DNA of 64,000 nucleotides from Aeromonas rivipollensis (GTDB lineage: Bacteria; Pseudomonadota; Gammaproteobacteria; Enterobacterales; Aeromonadaceae): assembly GCF_037811135.1 (NCBI RefSeq), contig NZ_CP149130.1, positions 3,744,501 through 3,808,500 on the forward strand, given 5' to 3'. A model generated the notes under the pieces. The model was not told the origin of the DNA. It did not search any database and saw only the letters and a list, made by a program, of their open reading frames with translations. The position numbers and the translations under genes are program-made. Below, piece after piece: positions 19,091 through 27,236 of this stretch. Each line of letters starts with the position of its first letter. Within the stretch, counting starts at the first letter, position 1.

Positions 19091-19402
19091 TTATGGCAGG
19101 TAATAACCGCTGGTCAGCCAGAGCCCGTACAACAGGCTTGGCAAGGCGAGCCAGGGGAAAAACAGCACGCGGCCAACCAGGCTGCGGGGGTGGAACCCCA
19201 GTCCGTGCATGACGCCGCAGCAGACCGCCCACATCAGCCAGGGGGCCAGCCAGAGACCGTGGTCACTGGTGTTGGCGGCCACCAGATTCGGTGCCTGCAA
19301 GATGGCGACGCCCAGCAGGGCCGCCGCCAGCAACATCAGACCTTGCCATGGCTGGCGCTCCAGGGGAGCGGCCAGCCGGGCGAGCCTGTCACTTGTCTTC
19401 AT
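19091..19402 (-). CDS. ybgE: Cyd operon protein YbgE
   Basis: Small inner-membrane protein of the cytochrome bd operon, function not settled. About 103 residues from the ATG at 19402, with three hydrophobic segments (about 20-38, 48-67 and 77-97), GLGFHPR between the second and third, and a C-terminal SGYYLP. The start overlaps the cydX coding region by 14 bases, in a different frame. A longer reading upstream would run through cydX and is unlikely. Confidence 0.88.
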   Translation of the reverse strand: MKTSDRLARLAAPLERQPWQGLMLLAAALLGVAILQAPNLVAANTSDHGLWLAPWLMWAVCCGVMHGLGFHPRSLVGRVLFFPWLALPSLLYGLWLTSGYYLP

Positions 19403-19505
19403 CGATCTGACGATCCAGGTTCTCGGTGTGCTCCAGCCAGAGCGCATTGATGATCCCAAACGCACAGGCCAGCAACAGCCCCAGGATCCAGGTGAAATAC
19501 CACAT
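19389..19505 (-). CDS. cydX: Cytochrome bd-I small subunit CydX
   Basis: 38-residue single-TM protein that binds CydA and stabilises the haem b595/d site. The sequence begins MWYFTWILGLLLACAFGI and continues into a Glu/Asp-rich tail ending DEDK, a clear match to the YbgT/CydX family. AAGG lies nine bases before the ATG. It sits 14 bp after cydB and overlaps ybgE. Confidence 0.93.
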   Translation of the reverse strand: MWYFTWILGLLLACAFGIINALWLEHTENLDRQIDEDK

Positions 19506-19519
19506 ATCAGGGCACCTTC

Positions 19520-20656
19520 TTAGTAGAGCGATTGTTGGTTGTCTTCGATGTGCTTGTTACTCACCCGGCCAAACATCTTGATGTAGGTCCAGATGGTGTA
19601 AGCCAGCACTGTCGGTACGAAGACGACTGCGACTACCGTCATCACCTTGAGGGTGTTGAAGGAGGCGGTGGCATCCCACATGGTCAGGCTCTGGGACGGC
19701 TCCAGGCTGGAGGGCATCACGAACGGGAACATGGAGAAGCCCGCGGTCAATATGATGCCGGCAATGGCCAGGGAGGAGAACAGGAACGCCATCCAGCCCT
19801 TGCCCAGCTTGGCCGCAAGCGCGGTCAGCAGGCTCATCACCAGACCCAGCACGGGGGCGGCAATCATCCAGGGGTAGAGGTTGTAGTTCTGCATCCAGGC
19901 ACCGGCCTGCACCACCACTTCCTTGTGAAGCGGGTTGGTGACGGCGTCGGTGGCGACGGCGCCCACGATCACATAGCCATCCATGCCGCTCACCCAGACA
20001 CCGGCCAGGGCAAACAGCACCAGGGTCAGCAGGGAGAAGATCATGGCGGCGGTGCGGGAGCGGGCCAGCACTTCACCTTCGGTCTTCATCATCAGCCAGG
20101 CAGCGCCCTGGGTCACTATCATGAACAGGCTCACCAGACCGGCCAGCAGGCCGAACGGGTTGAGCAGGCCGAAGAAGTTGCCGTGGTAGGTCAGCATCAG
20201 GAACTGGTTGAAGCTGAAGGGAACCCCTTGCAGCAGGTTGCCGAAGGCCACCCCGAAGATGACGGGGGGAATGGCACTACCGGCGAACAGCGCCCAGTCC
20301 CAGTTGGTGCGCCACTGGGCGCCTTCCTGCAGGGAGCGGTACTTGAAGCCGACCGGACGGAAGAAGAGCGCCATCAGGGTCAGGATCATGGCGATGTAGA
20401 AGCCGGAGAAGGCTGCCGCATAGACCATGGGCCAGGCCGCGAACAGGGCACCGCCCGCGGTCACCAGCCAGACCTGGTTGCCTTCCCAGTGCGGCCCCAT
20501 GGTGTTGAGCATCACCCGACGCTCCACATCCTTCTTGCCGACGAAGGGGAGCAGGGCACCGACCCCCATATCGAAGCCGTCGGTGATGGCGAAGCCGATC
20601 AGCAGCACGCCGACCAACACCCACCAGACCAGACGCAACATTTCGTAATCAAACAT
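19520..20656 (-). CDS. cydB: Cytochrome bd ubiquinol oxidase subunit II CydB
   Basis: Membrane subunit of the high-affinity terminal oxidase that reduces O2 to water with ubiquinol. 378 residues with eight to nine hydrophobic helices. The start DYEMLRLVWWVLVGVLLIGFAITDGFDMGVG and MGPHWEGNQVWLVTAGGALFAAWP are diagnostic. AAGGAG precedes the ATG. It lies 12 bp after cydA in cydABX-ybgE. Confidence 0.97.
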   Translation of the reverse strand: MFDYEMLRLVWWVLVGVLLIGFAITDGFDMGVGALLPFVGKKDVERRVMLNTMGPHWEGNQVWLVTAGGALFAAWPMVYAAAFSGFYIAMILTLMALFFRPVGFKYRSLQEGAQWRTNWDWALFAGSAIPPVIFGVAFGNLLQGVPFSFNQFLMLTYHGNFFGLLNPFGLLAGLVSLFMIVTQGAAWLMMKTEGEVLARSRTAAMIFSLLTLVLFALAGVWVSGMDGYVIVGAVATDAVTNPLHKEVVVQAGAWMQNYNLYPWMIAAPVLGLVMSLLTALAAKLGKGWMAFLFSSLAIAGIILTAGFSMFPFVMPSSLEPSQSLTMWDATASFNTLKVMTVVAVVFVPTVLAYTIWTYIKMFGRVSNKHIEDNQQSLY

Positions 20657-20668
20657 GGGTTACTCTCC

Positions 20669-22225
20669 TTATGCCTTGCTCTGTTCGAAGTGGTACTTGC
20701 CCGTCTTCAGGCTGCTTGGGCCCAGACGCGCATACTTGAACATCAGGTACATCTCGATGATCAGCAGTACGGTGTAGAACAGGCAGATCCCGATCAGGGA
20801 GAACCAGATCTCGGACGCAGGGATATTGGATGCGGAGACTGAGGTCGGCAGCATCTCGGCTATGGTCCAGGGTTGGCGACCGTACTCGGCGACAAACCAG
20901 CCCGCCTCGATGGCGATCCAGGGCAGCGGGATGCCGTACAACAGCGCCTTGAGCAACCACTTGCGCTCACCGATCTTGTGGCGAGTGCTGTCATAGAAGG
21001 CCAGACCGATCAGCACCAGCATCAACATGCCGCAGGCAACCATGATGCGGAAGGCGAAGAACAGCGGCAGCACCTGCGGGATGGAATCATCCACGGCGGC
21101 CTTGATCTGATCGTCTGTCGCGTCGGTCACGTTAGGGGTGTAACGCTTGAGCAGCAGACCGTAGCCCAGATCCTGCTTCACTTCGTCGAAGCGAGCGCGG
21201 GTCTCGTCTGACTTGTCGCCGGATTGCAGCTTGGTCAGCAGATCGTAGGCGGTCATGCCGCTGCGCACGCGCACTTCATGCTCGCTCTTCAGATCCTTGA
21301 GACCTGTCACCTGACCGTCCAGGGAACGGGTCGCTATGATGCCAAGGGCATAAGGAATCTTGATGGCGTAGTCGGTGCGCATCTCTTCCTGGTTCGGAAT
21401 GCCGAACAGGGTGAAGGATGCCGGAGCAGGTTCTGTGTTCCACTCGGCCTCGATGGCCGCCAGTTTCACCTTCTGCACTTCCCCGGTCTCGTAGCCGGAC
21501 TCGTCACCCAGCACCAGCACGGAGAGGATGGAGGCCATGCCGAATGCGGCCGCGATGGCGAAGGAGCGACGGGCGAAGGCCACATCACGATTCTTCAGCA
21601 GGTAGTAGGAGGAGATGCCCAGCACGAACATGGCGCCCGTGGTGTAGCCCGCCGCCACTGTGTGGACGAACTTGACCTGAGCAACCGGGTTGAACACCAG
21701 ATCGGCGAAACTCACCATCTCCATCCGCATGGACTCGAAGTTGAATTCGGCACCGACCGGGTTCTGCATCCAGCCGTTGGCGACCAGGATCCAGAGGGCG
21801 GAGAGGTTGGTCCCGAGTGCCATCAGCCAGGTTGCCGCCAGATGCTGGCGCTTGGTGAGGCGATCCCAACCGAAGAAGAACATGCCGACGAAGGTGGACT
21901 CCAGGAAGAAGGCCATCAAGCCTTCGATGGCCAGCGGGGCCCCGAAGATATCGCCGACATAGTGGGAGTAGTAAGCCCAGTTGGTACCGAACTGAAACTC
22001 CATGGTGAGCCCGGTGGTAACCCCAAGGGCGAAGTTGATACCAAACAACTTGCCCCAGAACTTGGTCATGTCCCGGTACACTGTGTTGTTGGTCATCACA
22101 TAGACAGACTCCATGATCGCCAGAATGAAGGCCATTCCCAGCGTCAGGGGTACAAACAGGAAGTGATAAAGGGCCGTCGCAGCGAATTGGAACCGCGATA
22201 GGTCTACCACATGCTCAGCAATCAT
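20669..22225 (-). CDS. cydA: Cytochrome bd ubiquinol oxidase subunit I CydA
   Basis: Haem-bearing subunit carrying b558, b595 and d and the quinol site. 518 residues, near the E. coli length (522), with a long Q loop (about 240-370). H21 in [11 protein letters not shown] corresponds to the haem ligand near the N-terminus; GWDRL and [13 protein letters not shown] are family signatures. GAGGAAAC precedes the ATG. The leader back to the putative promoter is about 195 bases, and two perfect FNR boxes lie upstream, fitting induction at low oxygen. Confidence 0.97.
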   Translation of the reverse strand: MIAEHVVDLSRFQFAATALYHFLFVPLTLGMAFILAIMESVYVMTNNTVYRDMTKFWGKLFGINFALGVTTGLTMEFQFGTNWAYYSHYVGDIFGAPLAIEGLMAFFLESTFVGMFFFGWDRLTKRQHLAATWLMALGTNLSALWILVANGWMQNPVGAEFNFESMRMEMVSFADLVFNPVAQVKFVHTVAAGYTTGAMFVLGISSYYLLKNRDVAFARRSFAIAAAFGMASILSVLVLGDESGYETGEVQKVKLAAIEAEWNTEPAPASFTLFGIPNQEEMRTDYAIKIPYALGIIATRSLDGQVTGLKDLKSEHEVRVRSGMTAYDLLTKLQSGDKSDETRARFDEVKQDLGYGLLLKRYTPNVTDATDDQIKAAVDDSIPQVLPLFFAFRIMVACGMLMLVLIGLAFYDSTRHKIGERKWLLKALLYGIPLPWIAIEAGWFVAEYGRQPWTIAEMLPTSVSASNIPASEIWFSLIGICLFYTVLLIIEMYLMFKYARLGPSSLKTGKYHFEQSKA

Positions 22226-22380
22226 GATGTTTCCTCACCGATTATTGGCACGGCTATTTTAAGTTTTAAGGACAAAGCTTCCATTGGAAGTCCCCGAATG
22301 GTCGATCACCCCTCGCGGACTGACCGGATTCGACTGCCACCACATTAACAACAAGGCAATATAGAGGAACAAAAAAAGCT

Positions 22381-22404
22381 AATGTTTAACATCTGGTAAA
22401 CATT
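22381..22404 (-). promoter_or_regulatory. Inverted repeat in the cydA leader, possible operator
   Basis: AATGTTTA and TAAACATT form a perfect 8-bp inverted repeat with an 8-base spacer, just downstream of the predicted cydA start site. On the minus strand the region also holds GTTAA-like repeats, as in ArcA sites, but the 10-base spacing is not the canonical 11. The binding protein is not identified. Confidence 0.4.
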
Positions 22405-22431
22405 AACTGCAGTTCTATTCTCGCCTATAAT
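22403..22431 (+). promoter_or_regulatory. Candidate plus-strand promoter inside the cydA control region
   Basis: TTAACT, 17 bp, perfect TATAAT (22426-22431), pointing away from cydA. The same AT-rich DNA read on the minus strand supplies CATTAT/TATAGG as a cydA -10 candidate. Nothing recognisable lies directly downstream until the rRNA-like promoter near 22790. Confidence 0.3.
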
Positions 22432-22456
22432 GATGGCTGTTTTATATCATCTTTAT

Positions 22457-22470
22457 TTGATTGAAATCAA
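22457..22470. promoter_or_regulatory. FNR box, proximal to cydA
   Basis: TTGATTGAAATCAA matches the FNR consensus TTGAT-N4-ATCAA at all ten defined positions. Its centre is about 40-46 bp upstream of the likely cydA start site, a class II position. Whether FNR activates or represses cyd here cannot be told from sequence. Confidence 0.75.
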
Positions 22471-22570
22471 TGTAAACCCATCATCAATACATGCCTTTTC
22501 AAGGCACCTTACAAGCCATTTCCCATTAATATTGGGAGCTTGCTCACAAAAAACATCAAACCGTAAATAC

Positions 22571-22584
22571 TTGATTTAAATCAA
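22571..22584. promoter_or_regulatory. FNR box, distal to cydA
   Basis: TTGATTTAAATCAA is a fully palindromic perfect FNR site, centred 114 bp from the proximal one (about eleven helical turns). Confidence 0.7.
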
Positions 22585-22787
22585 TTTTAACTCTCGTAAA
22601 AATAGTTTCAATTCTGTTAAGCAAATAGACAAGGTGAGCAGGCTCGCCCTTATCAATCCGGTATTTCGAGAATGACGCAGGCCATCATGAAATCAATTTA
22701 AAACCAACAAAAACACATGTTTATGCGGATTGATTCGCCTCGCAAAATCATTAATTTATCTAATCCGAAACACATAGATTTTCTTGT

Positions 22788-22816
22788 TTGTCCGGCCCGG
22801 CAAGAGCTCCTACAAT
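22788..22816 (+). promoter_or_regulatory. rRNA P1-like promoter
   Basis: TTGTCC, 17 bp, TACAAT, then GCGCCTCGC. The combination of TTGTC -35, near-consensus -10 and GCGCC discriminator is characteristic of enterobacterial rrn P1 promoters. An AT-rich UP-like region lies at 22745-22787. No rRNA gene follows. Confidence 0.65.
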
Positions 22817-22913
22817 GCGCCTCGCAGTGAGGGCACACCTCTGGATACAGGCCGGTCATTCCGGGTTCCCGGTACGTATTCGATGAACATTTCGAACCTG
22901 TTTGTTGGGATTA

Positions 22914-22994
22914 ATGATGAAAAAGTTTGTTGCCAAGACCATCCGTTACTACAAGCTTTCGTTCGTTCAACTCTATCAAATGAACCGACTCTGA
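22914..22994 (+). CDS. Possible 26-residue basic small protein
   Basis: Two adjacent ATGs begin a frame MMKKFVAKTIRYYKLSF... ending QMNRL, basic and amphipathic, with GGGA four bases before the first ATG. It lies inside the predicted short transcript. I do not recognise the family. Another, longer frame overlaps it (57 residues from 22883) but has no ribosome site and an unremarkable composition. Confidence 0.35.
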   Translation: MMKKFVAKTIRYYKLSFVQLYQMNRL

Positions 22995-23078
22995 GGCCTC
23001 GCGACGGCTCCTTTGTTTTTTCCCGACCGGTCTGCAGACGCACTCACTGTCTGTGAACATCCATCCTGAATTGTCTTT

Positions 23079-23108
23079 GCCCACCGCATCCGCCGTGGGC
23101 TTTTTTTT
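23079..23108 (+). terminator. Rho-independent terminator of the short transcript
   Basis: GCCCAC/GTGGGC stem with a 10-base loop and eight Ts. Nothing else on this strand could need it. Confidence 0.85.
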
Positions 23109-23115
23109 GCCCGGA

Positions 23116-23142
23116 TAATAAAAAACCGCCCTTGGGGGCGGT
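23116..23142 (-). terminator. Terminator after ruvB
   Basis: ACCGCCC/GGGCGGT stem with a 4-base loop; on the minus strand it is followed by TTTTTTATTAT. It lies 21 bp after the ruvB stop. Confidence 0.85.
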
Positions 23143-23162
23143 TTGTCGTTCAAAGGCTGCTT

Positions 23163-24173
23163 TTACTGCTCATCTGGCCGTTGCAGGCCAAAGTGCGCAT
23201 AAGCTCTCGGTGTCGCGATCCGCCCTCTGGGTGTACGTTGCAGATAGCCTTGCTGGATCAGATAAGGCTCCAGCACGTCTTCTATGGTGTCCTTCTCTTC
23301 CCCTATGGCGGCGGCCAGGTTGTCGAGCCCCACGGGCCCCCCCATAAACTTGTCGATGACGGCCAACAATAGCTTGCGGTCCATGAAGTCGAACCCCTCG
23401 TTGTCCACGTCCAGCATGTCCATGGCGCGGGCCGCTATGGGTCCATCAATGCGACCATCGGATTTCACCTGGGCGAAATCCCGCACCCGTCTTAACAGAC
23501 GGTTAGCAATCCGCGGGGTTCCCCGGGAGCGGCGAGCCACCTCCAGCGCACCGTCTCCCGACATGTCGAGCCCGAGGCAGCGGGCGCTGCGGGAGACGAT
23601 GTCGGTGAGATCCTTGACGTTGTAGAACTCGAGACGTTGGACTATCCCGAAACGGTCACGCAGGGGGCTGGTCAGGGAGCCGGCCCGGGTGGTGGCCCCG
23701 ATCAGGGTGAAGGGAGGCAGATCGAGCTTGATGGAGCGGGCGGCAGGCCCCTCTCCTATCATGATGTCGAGCTGGTAATCCTCCATGGCCGGATAGAGCA
23801 CCTCCTCCACTACTGGGCTGAGGCGGTGGATTTCGTCGATGAAGAGCACATCGTTCGGTTCGAGGTTGGTGAGCAGCGCGGCGAGATCCCCCGCCTTCTC
23901 CAGCACGGGCCCCGAGGTGGTCTTGATGTTGACCCCCATCTCGTTGGCCACTATGTTGGCCAGCGTGGTCTTGCCGAGCCCCGGCGGGCCGAAGATCAGC
24001 AGATGATCGAGGGCCTCCCCGCGCTGGCGGGCGGCCTCTATGAAGATCTCCATCTGGTCGCAGACGTGATCCTGCCCGGTGTAATCCGCCAGCTTCTTGG
24101 GCCGGATGGCCCTGTCGATGACCTCGTCCTCGCGGGCGGCACCGGCCGAGATGAGACGATCAGCTTCAATCAT
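23163..24173 (-). CDS. ruvB: Holliday junction branch migration ATPase RuvB
   Basis: Hexameric AAA+ motor that, with RuvA, drives branch migration in recombinational repair. 336 residues, the usual length. Walker [10 protein letters not shown] (62-70), Walker B DEIHR (113-117), sensor GATTRAG and the arginine-finger region are present, followed by the winged-helix domain. It is downstream of ruvA across a 75-bp gap that is filled by a 24-codon ORF overlapping the ruvB start, so translation may be coupled. Confidence 0.97.
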   Translation of the reverse strand: MIEADRLISAGAAREDEVIDRAIRPKKLADYTGQDHVCDQMEIFIEAARQRGEALDHLLIFGPPGLGKTTLANIVANEMGVNIKTTSGPVLEKAGDLAALLTNLEPNDVLFIDEIHRLSPVVEEVLYPAMEDYQLDIMIGEGPAARSIKLDLPPFTLIGATTRAGSLTSPLRDRFGIVQRLEFYNVKDLTDIVSRSARCLGLDMSGDGALEVARRSRGTPRIANRLLRRVRDFAQVKSDGRIDGPIAARAMDMLDVDNEGFDFMDRKLLLAVIDKFMGGPVGLDNLAAAIGEEKDTIEDVLEPYLIQQGYLQRTPRGRIATPRAYAHFGLQRPDEQ

Positions 24174-24240
24174 GCACTACCTCACGCTCTGCATCCCCGC
24201 GGTCACAGTAGAGTGATGCAGGATGGTCCGCTTGCTTCAT
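24166..24240 (-). CDS. 24-codon ORF bridging ruvA and ruvB
   Basis: Starts ATG AAG CAA six bases after a GAGG that itself overlaps the ruvA stop (TGAGGATGACAATG) and ends in a TGA that overlaps the first codons of ruvB. The product would begin [12 protein letters not shown] and end VVHD. The exact fit between neighbours suggests a translational-coupling peptide; no family is recognised. It could also be fortuitous. Confidence 0.35.
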   Translation of the reverse strand: MKQADHPASLYCDRGDAEREVVHD

Positions 24241-24248
24241 TGTCATCC

Positions 24249-24863
24249 TCACACCAGGCTGCGCAGGGATTCACGGATGATGGCTTCCACCGACATGCCC
24301 TCGCTGGCCACCTTGGCCACGATCTGGCTGGCCTGCTGCGGCTTGTAACCGAGCGCCACCAGGGCACTGGCCGCCTCCTCACTGGCATCGGGGGCCCGCA
24401 GCTGGCTCTCCTGGGCGGGCAGGCTGATGGCGGCAGGGGAGAAGAGATCGTGGCTGACCCAGCCCTTGAGGCGGTCCTTCATCTCCACCACCAGCCGCTC
24501 GGCGGTCTTTTTGCCCACGCCGGGCAGCTTGACCAGAGAGCTTATCTCCTCGCGCTCGACGCTCATCACGAACTGGGTGGCCGTCATGCCGGAGAGAATG
24601 GCCAGCGCCAGTTTGGGGCCGACGCCGTTGGTCTTGATCAGCTCGCGAAACAGCGCCCGTTCCTGCTTGTGGTTGAAGCCATAGAGCAGCTGGGCATCTT
24701 CGCGCACCACGAAGTGGGTGTGAATGGCAGCTTCCTTCCCGAGCTCGGGCAGGTCGTAGAAGCAGCTCATGGGCATATGCACTTCATAACCCACGCCTCC
24801 CACCTCGAGCAACACCTCGGGGGGATTCTTCTCAATCACAATGCCTCTCAAGCGACCGATCAC
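24249..24863 (-). CDS. ruvA: Holliday junction DNA-binding protein RuvA
   Basis: Tetrameric junction-binding partner of RuvB. 204 residues. It has an N-terminal OB fold ([12 protein letters not shown]...VGYEVHMP), two helix-hairpin-helix motifs ([12 protein letters not shown] and [20 protein letters not shown]), and the C-terminal RuvB-binding domain after a Ser/Ala-rich linker (about 135-155). The start codon is GTG with GAGGAG upstream. A LexA box lies 59 bp upstream. ruvC, usually next to ruvA, is not here; a chemoreceptor gene diverges instead. Confidence 0.96.
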   Translation of the reverse strand: MIGRLRGIVIEKNPPEVLLEVGGVGYEVHMPMSCFYDLPELGKEAAIHTHFVVREDAQLLYGFNHKQERALFRELIKTNGVGPKLALAILSGMTATQFVMSVEREEISSLVKLPGVGKKTAERLVVEMKDRLKGWVSHDLFSPAAISLPAQESQLRAPDASEEAASALVALGYKPQQASQIVAKVASEGMSVEAIIRESLRSLV

Positions 24864-24921
24864 GGCTTATCTCCTCAACCAACACAGCTAGCAATAAAGT
24901 GGCTCCTAGCATAAAGAATAA

Positions 24922-24937
24922 CTGGATAAGTATCCAG
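24922..24937. promoter_or_regulatory. LexA (SOS) box upstream of ruvA
   Basis: CTGGATAAGTATCCAG, a near-perfect palindrome, closely resembles the E. coli ruvA SOS box, which also has CTGG/CCAG arms. A TATGCT -10 candidate lies just downstream on the minus strand, so LexA would occlude the -35 region. Confidence 0.75.
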
Positions 24938-25091
24938 CATAGGGCCGCGGAGGACAGCAAGGGAGACTGGCTACCCTGATACACTTGGCGCAGATCTGAG
25001 CAGTCACTTTATTTTCCAGCGGGAATGGCGCATCTTGGCCATTGAGCGAACACTCAGTGGGCTTGTTCGGAACCAAGGAAGGTCCTGCATC

Positions 25092-27101
25092 ATGAAAATT
25101 GTCACGACATCGAATCTTGGGCTCACTATCCTGCTCGGCTGCACACTGGGCATGGGGGTGATCGGCTGGTATGGCAGCCAGCGGCTGGCCGATTTGCTCT
25201 CCTATGTATTGGGTGCCGCCTGGCAAACGGCCGATGGCGCCATGGAGGGATCCATCGAGCTGGGCAATCAGTCGCTCTATATCCAGAAAATGCTCAGAGG
25301 CATGCCCCTTGACGAGCCCGAGCTGCACCGGGCCAAACAGGCGGGCACCGACGCCTTGCGACGGGTAGAGCAAGGCAAGCTCATCGATGCGACGGCGCTC
25401 GGCACCCTGAACCGGCATGAAGAGGGCTATCAGCAACAGCAGGAAAAACTGCTGAGGCTCTACCGCACCTTTACCGATGTTGATCAGGCGCTGCGCGCCA
25501 CTTCGGAGCGCATGTCACGCCTCTCGACCCAGCTGGAAGTGATCGGTGATGGCGCGGTCGAGAGCCTCACCCGGTCACCGGATCAGGCCATCAGCTGGAA
25601 TGGCGGCCTCGCCACCCGCTGGCAGGCGGCCGACGGCGGTATGGAGGCCAACATAGGTTTCCTGCGTCAGCTCTATGCCCTGGAGAAGATGCAGAGTGAA
25701 GGCCCCACTCCCGCCATCCAGGCCGAACTGGCCGAGGCCACCCGCTTCTACCAGGAGGCGGTCGACGGCATGCTGGCGACCGGCCTGTTCGATGTGCCCG
25801 GTGAAGGGGAGTTCGCCGGCCAGTCGCTCGCCACCCAGTATCGTGCCCTGCAGGCCGACAACACCCGCCTGATCCGTGAGTGGATCTCCGCCCTGACCGA
25901 TTACCAGAGCCAGCTGACTCGTTACGACGGCAGTGCCGAACAGCTCAAGCAGGCACTGGTCGAGGTCGAGGCCAAGGGGGATGCCACTGTCGAGGATCAG
26001 GTGAATCAGCTCAATACCATCATCGGCCATACCAGGAACCTGATCCTGGGCGCCCTGGTGTTGAGCCTGCTGATTGTCGCCCTCTGCGGCATCTGGCTGG
26101 TGCGCACCATAGTCCGCCCCCTGTTGCAGGTTGACCGGCGCATGCAGGACATAGCCGCGGGCGACGGGGATCTCAATGCCCGCATCAACCTCAAGCGAAA
26201 CGACGAGCTGGGCTCGCTGGCCGGCAGCGTGGATCGCTTCATCGAGAAACTGCAGCAGATGATCCGCGCCACCATGGACAACAACCAGCACATCAACCAG
26301 CACGTGCACACCTCGGTCAACCGGGTCGAGGCCATCAGCCAGAGCAGCCGTCAAACCGCCATGCATGCCCAGGCGCTGCACCACGACAGCGAGCAGATGG
26401 TGCAGGTTGCCACCTCCATCTCTGACAACTGCGGCCTGGCCGCGCACAATGCCAACGAGGTCCGCCAACTGACCACACAGAGCAGCCAGTATGTGACCTC
26501 TGCCAGCGCAGGCATGCAGCGCGTGGTGGTGGAAGTGGGCGAGTGCGCCACCGCCATCAATGCCCTCAAGGAGCAGGCGGGACAAATTGGCCAGATCATC
26601 TCCACTATCAGCAGCATCTCGGAGCAGACCAACCTGCTGGCCCTCAACGCCGCCATCGAGGCCGCCCGGGCGGGTGAGATGGGTTGCGGTTTTGCCGTGG
26701 TGGCCGATGAAGTGCGCACCCTGGCCAACCGCACCGCCGCCTCCAGCGCCGAGATAACCGAGGTGATCAGCAGCATCCAGCAGCAGACCGGGCAGGCCTA
26801 TCTGATGATGCAACGCAACCTGAAAACCGTGGAATCAGGCATGGCGGATTCCGACAACACCAAGCAGATCCTGTTCAAGGTAGAGGAGGCCATCGACCAG
26901 TTGGCAGACATGGTGCAACAGGTAGCGGATGCCACCAGCCAGCTCTCCCACACCCTGAGCCACACCACCGACAAGGTCTCGGACATCAGCCTGCAGGCCC
27001 AGACCGGTGAGCAGGAGGCGCAGGAGTGCCTGCAGCTGGCCTCCTCCCTCCATCAGGCCAGCTTGCAGCAGCAGCGACTGCTGTCGCAGTTTCGGGTCTA
27101 A
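25092..27101 (+). CDS. Methyl-accepting chemotaxis protein with helical sensor
   Basis: 669 residues from the ATG at 25092 (AAGGTC nine bases upstream; the open frame extends further to a TTG but without a ribosome site). TM1 about 7-25. The periplasmic region (26-315) contains two similar stretches, [23 protein letters not shown] and [23 protein letters not shown], suggesting a duplicated helical bundle. TM2 is about 316-338, HAMP follows, and the signalling tip [20 protein letters not shown] is at about 510. No CheR-binding tail. Ligand unknown. Divergent from ruvA. Confidence 0.92.
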   Translation: MKIVTTSNLGLTILLGCTLGMGVIGWYGSQRLADLLSYVLGAAWQTADGAMEGSIELGNQSLYIQKMLRGMPLDEPELHRAKQAGTDALRRVEQGKLIDATALGTLNRHEEGYQQQQEKLLRLYRTFTDVDQALRATSERMSRLSTQLEVIGDGAVESLTRSPDQAISWNGGLATRWQAADGGMEANIGFLRQLYALEKMQSEGPTPAIQAELAEATRFYQEAVDGMLATGLFDVPGEGEFAGQSLATQYRALQADNTRLIREWISALTDYQSQLTRYDGSAEQLKQALVEVEAKGDATVEDQVNQLNTIIGHTRNLILGALVLSLLIVALCGIWLVRTIVRPLLQVDRRMQDIAAGDGDLNARINLKRNDELGSLAGSVDRFIEKLQQMIRATMDNNQHINQHVHTSVNRVEAISQSSRQTAMHAQALHHDSEQMVQVATSISDNCGLAAHNANEVRQLTTQSSQYVTSASAGMQRVVVEVGECATAINALKEQAGQIGQIISTISSISEQTNLLALNAAIEAARAGEMGCGFAVVADEVRTLANRTAASSAEITEVISSIQQQTGQAYLMMQRNLKTVESGMADSDNTKQILFKVEEAIDQLADMVQQVADATSQLSHTLSHTTDKVSDISLQAQTGEQEAQECLQLASSLHQASLQQQRLLSQFRV

Positions 27102-27105
27102 CGTA

Positions 27106-27128
27106 AGCGGGGGTCCGCCCCCGCTTTC
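27106..27128 (+). terminator. Hairpin after the second receptor gene
   Basis: Eight-base AGCGGGGG/CCCCCGCT stem with a TCCG tetraloop, followed by only TTCTCC, so a moderate terminator. Confidence 0.65.
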
Positions 27129-27236
27129 TCCCGCTGTGCAAATTTAGCCCTTGGGCAGCAACGCCCGGCCTGTTAAAATTCCGCACTTGAAATTTTCCAG
27201 GGCCCAGCGGCCCGTCTCACGTTAAGGTTCATCGCG

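Larger units (their letters stand above)
22823..23108 (+). ncRNA. Predicted short transcript between rrn-like promoter and terminator
   Basis: The interval from the predicted start (about 22823) to the strong terminator (23079-23108) defines a transcript of roughly 285 bases on the strand opposite to cydA and ruvB. It contains a CCGGGTTCCCGG palindrome near the 5-prime end (22860-22871) and a 26-codon ORF. I do not recognise a known RNA family; 4.5S, 6S, tmRNA and RNase P RNA do not fit. It could be a regulatory RNA, a small-protein mRNA, or the remnant of an rRNA operon leader. Confidence 0.4.

Noticed and set aside
18708-19232. A 174-residue minus-strand frame across the ybgE end and ybgC
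   Set aside because: It crosses two terminators and is out of frame with both genes.
22784-23056. A 90-residue plus-strand frame between cydA and ruvB
   Set aside because: Its first codons lie inside the -35 of the rRNA-like promoter and it lacks a ribosome site; the shorter 26-codon frame is the better candidate.
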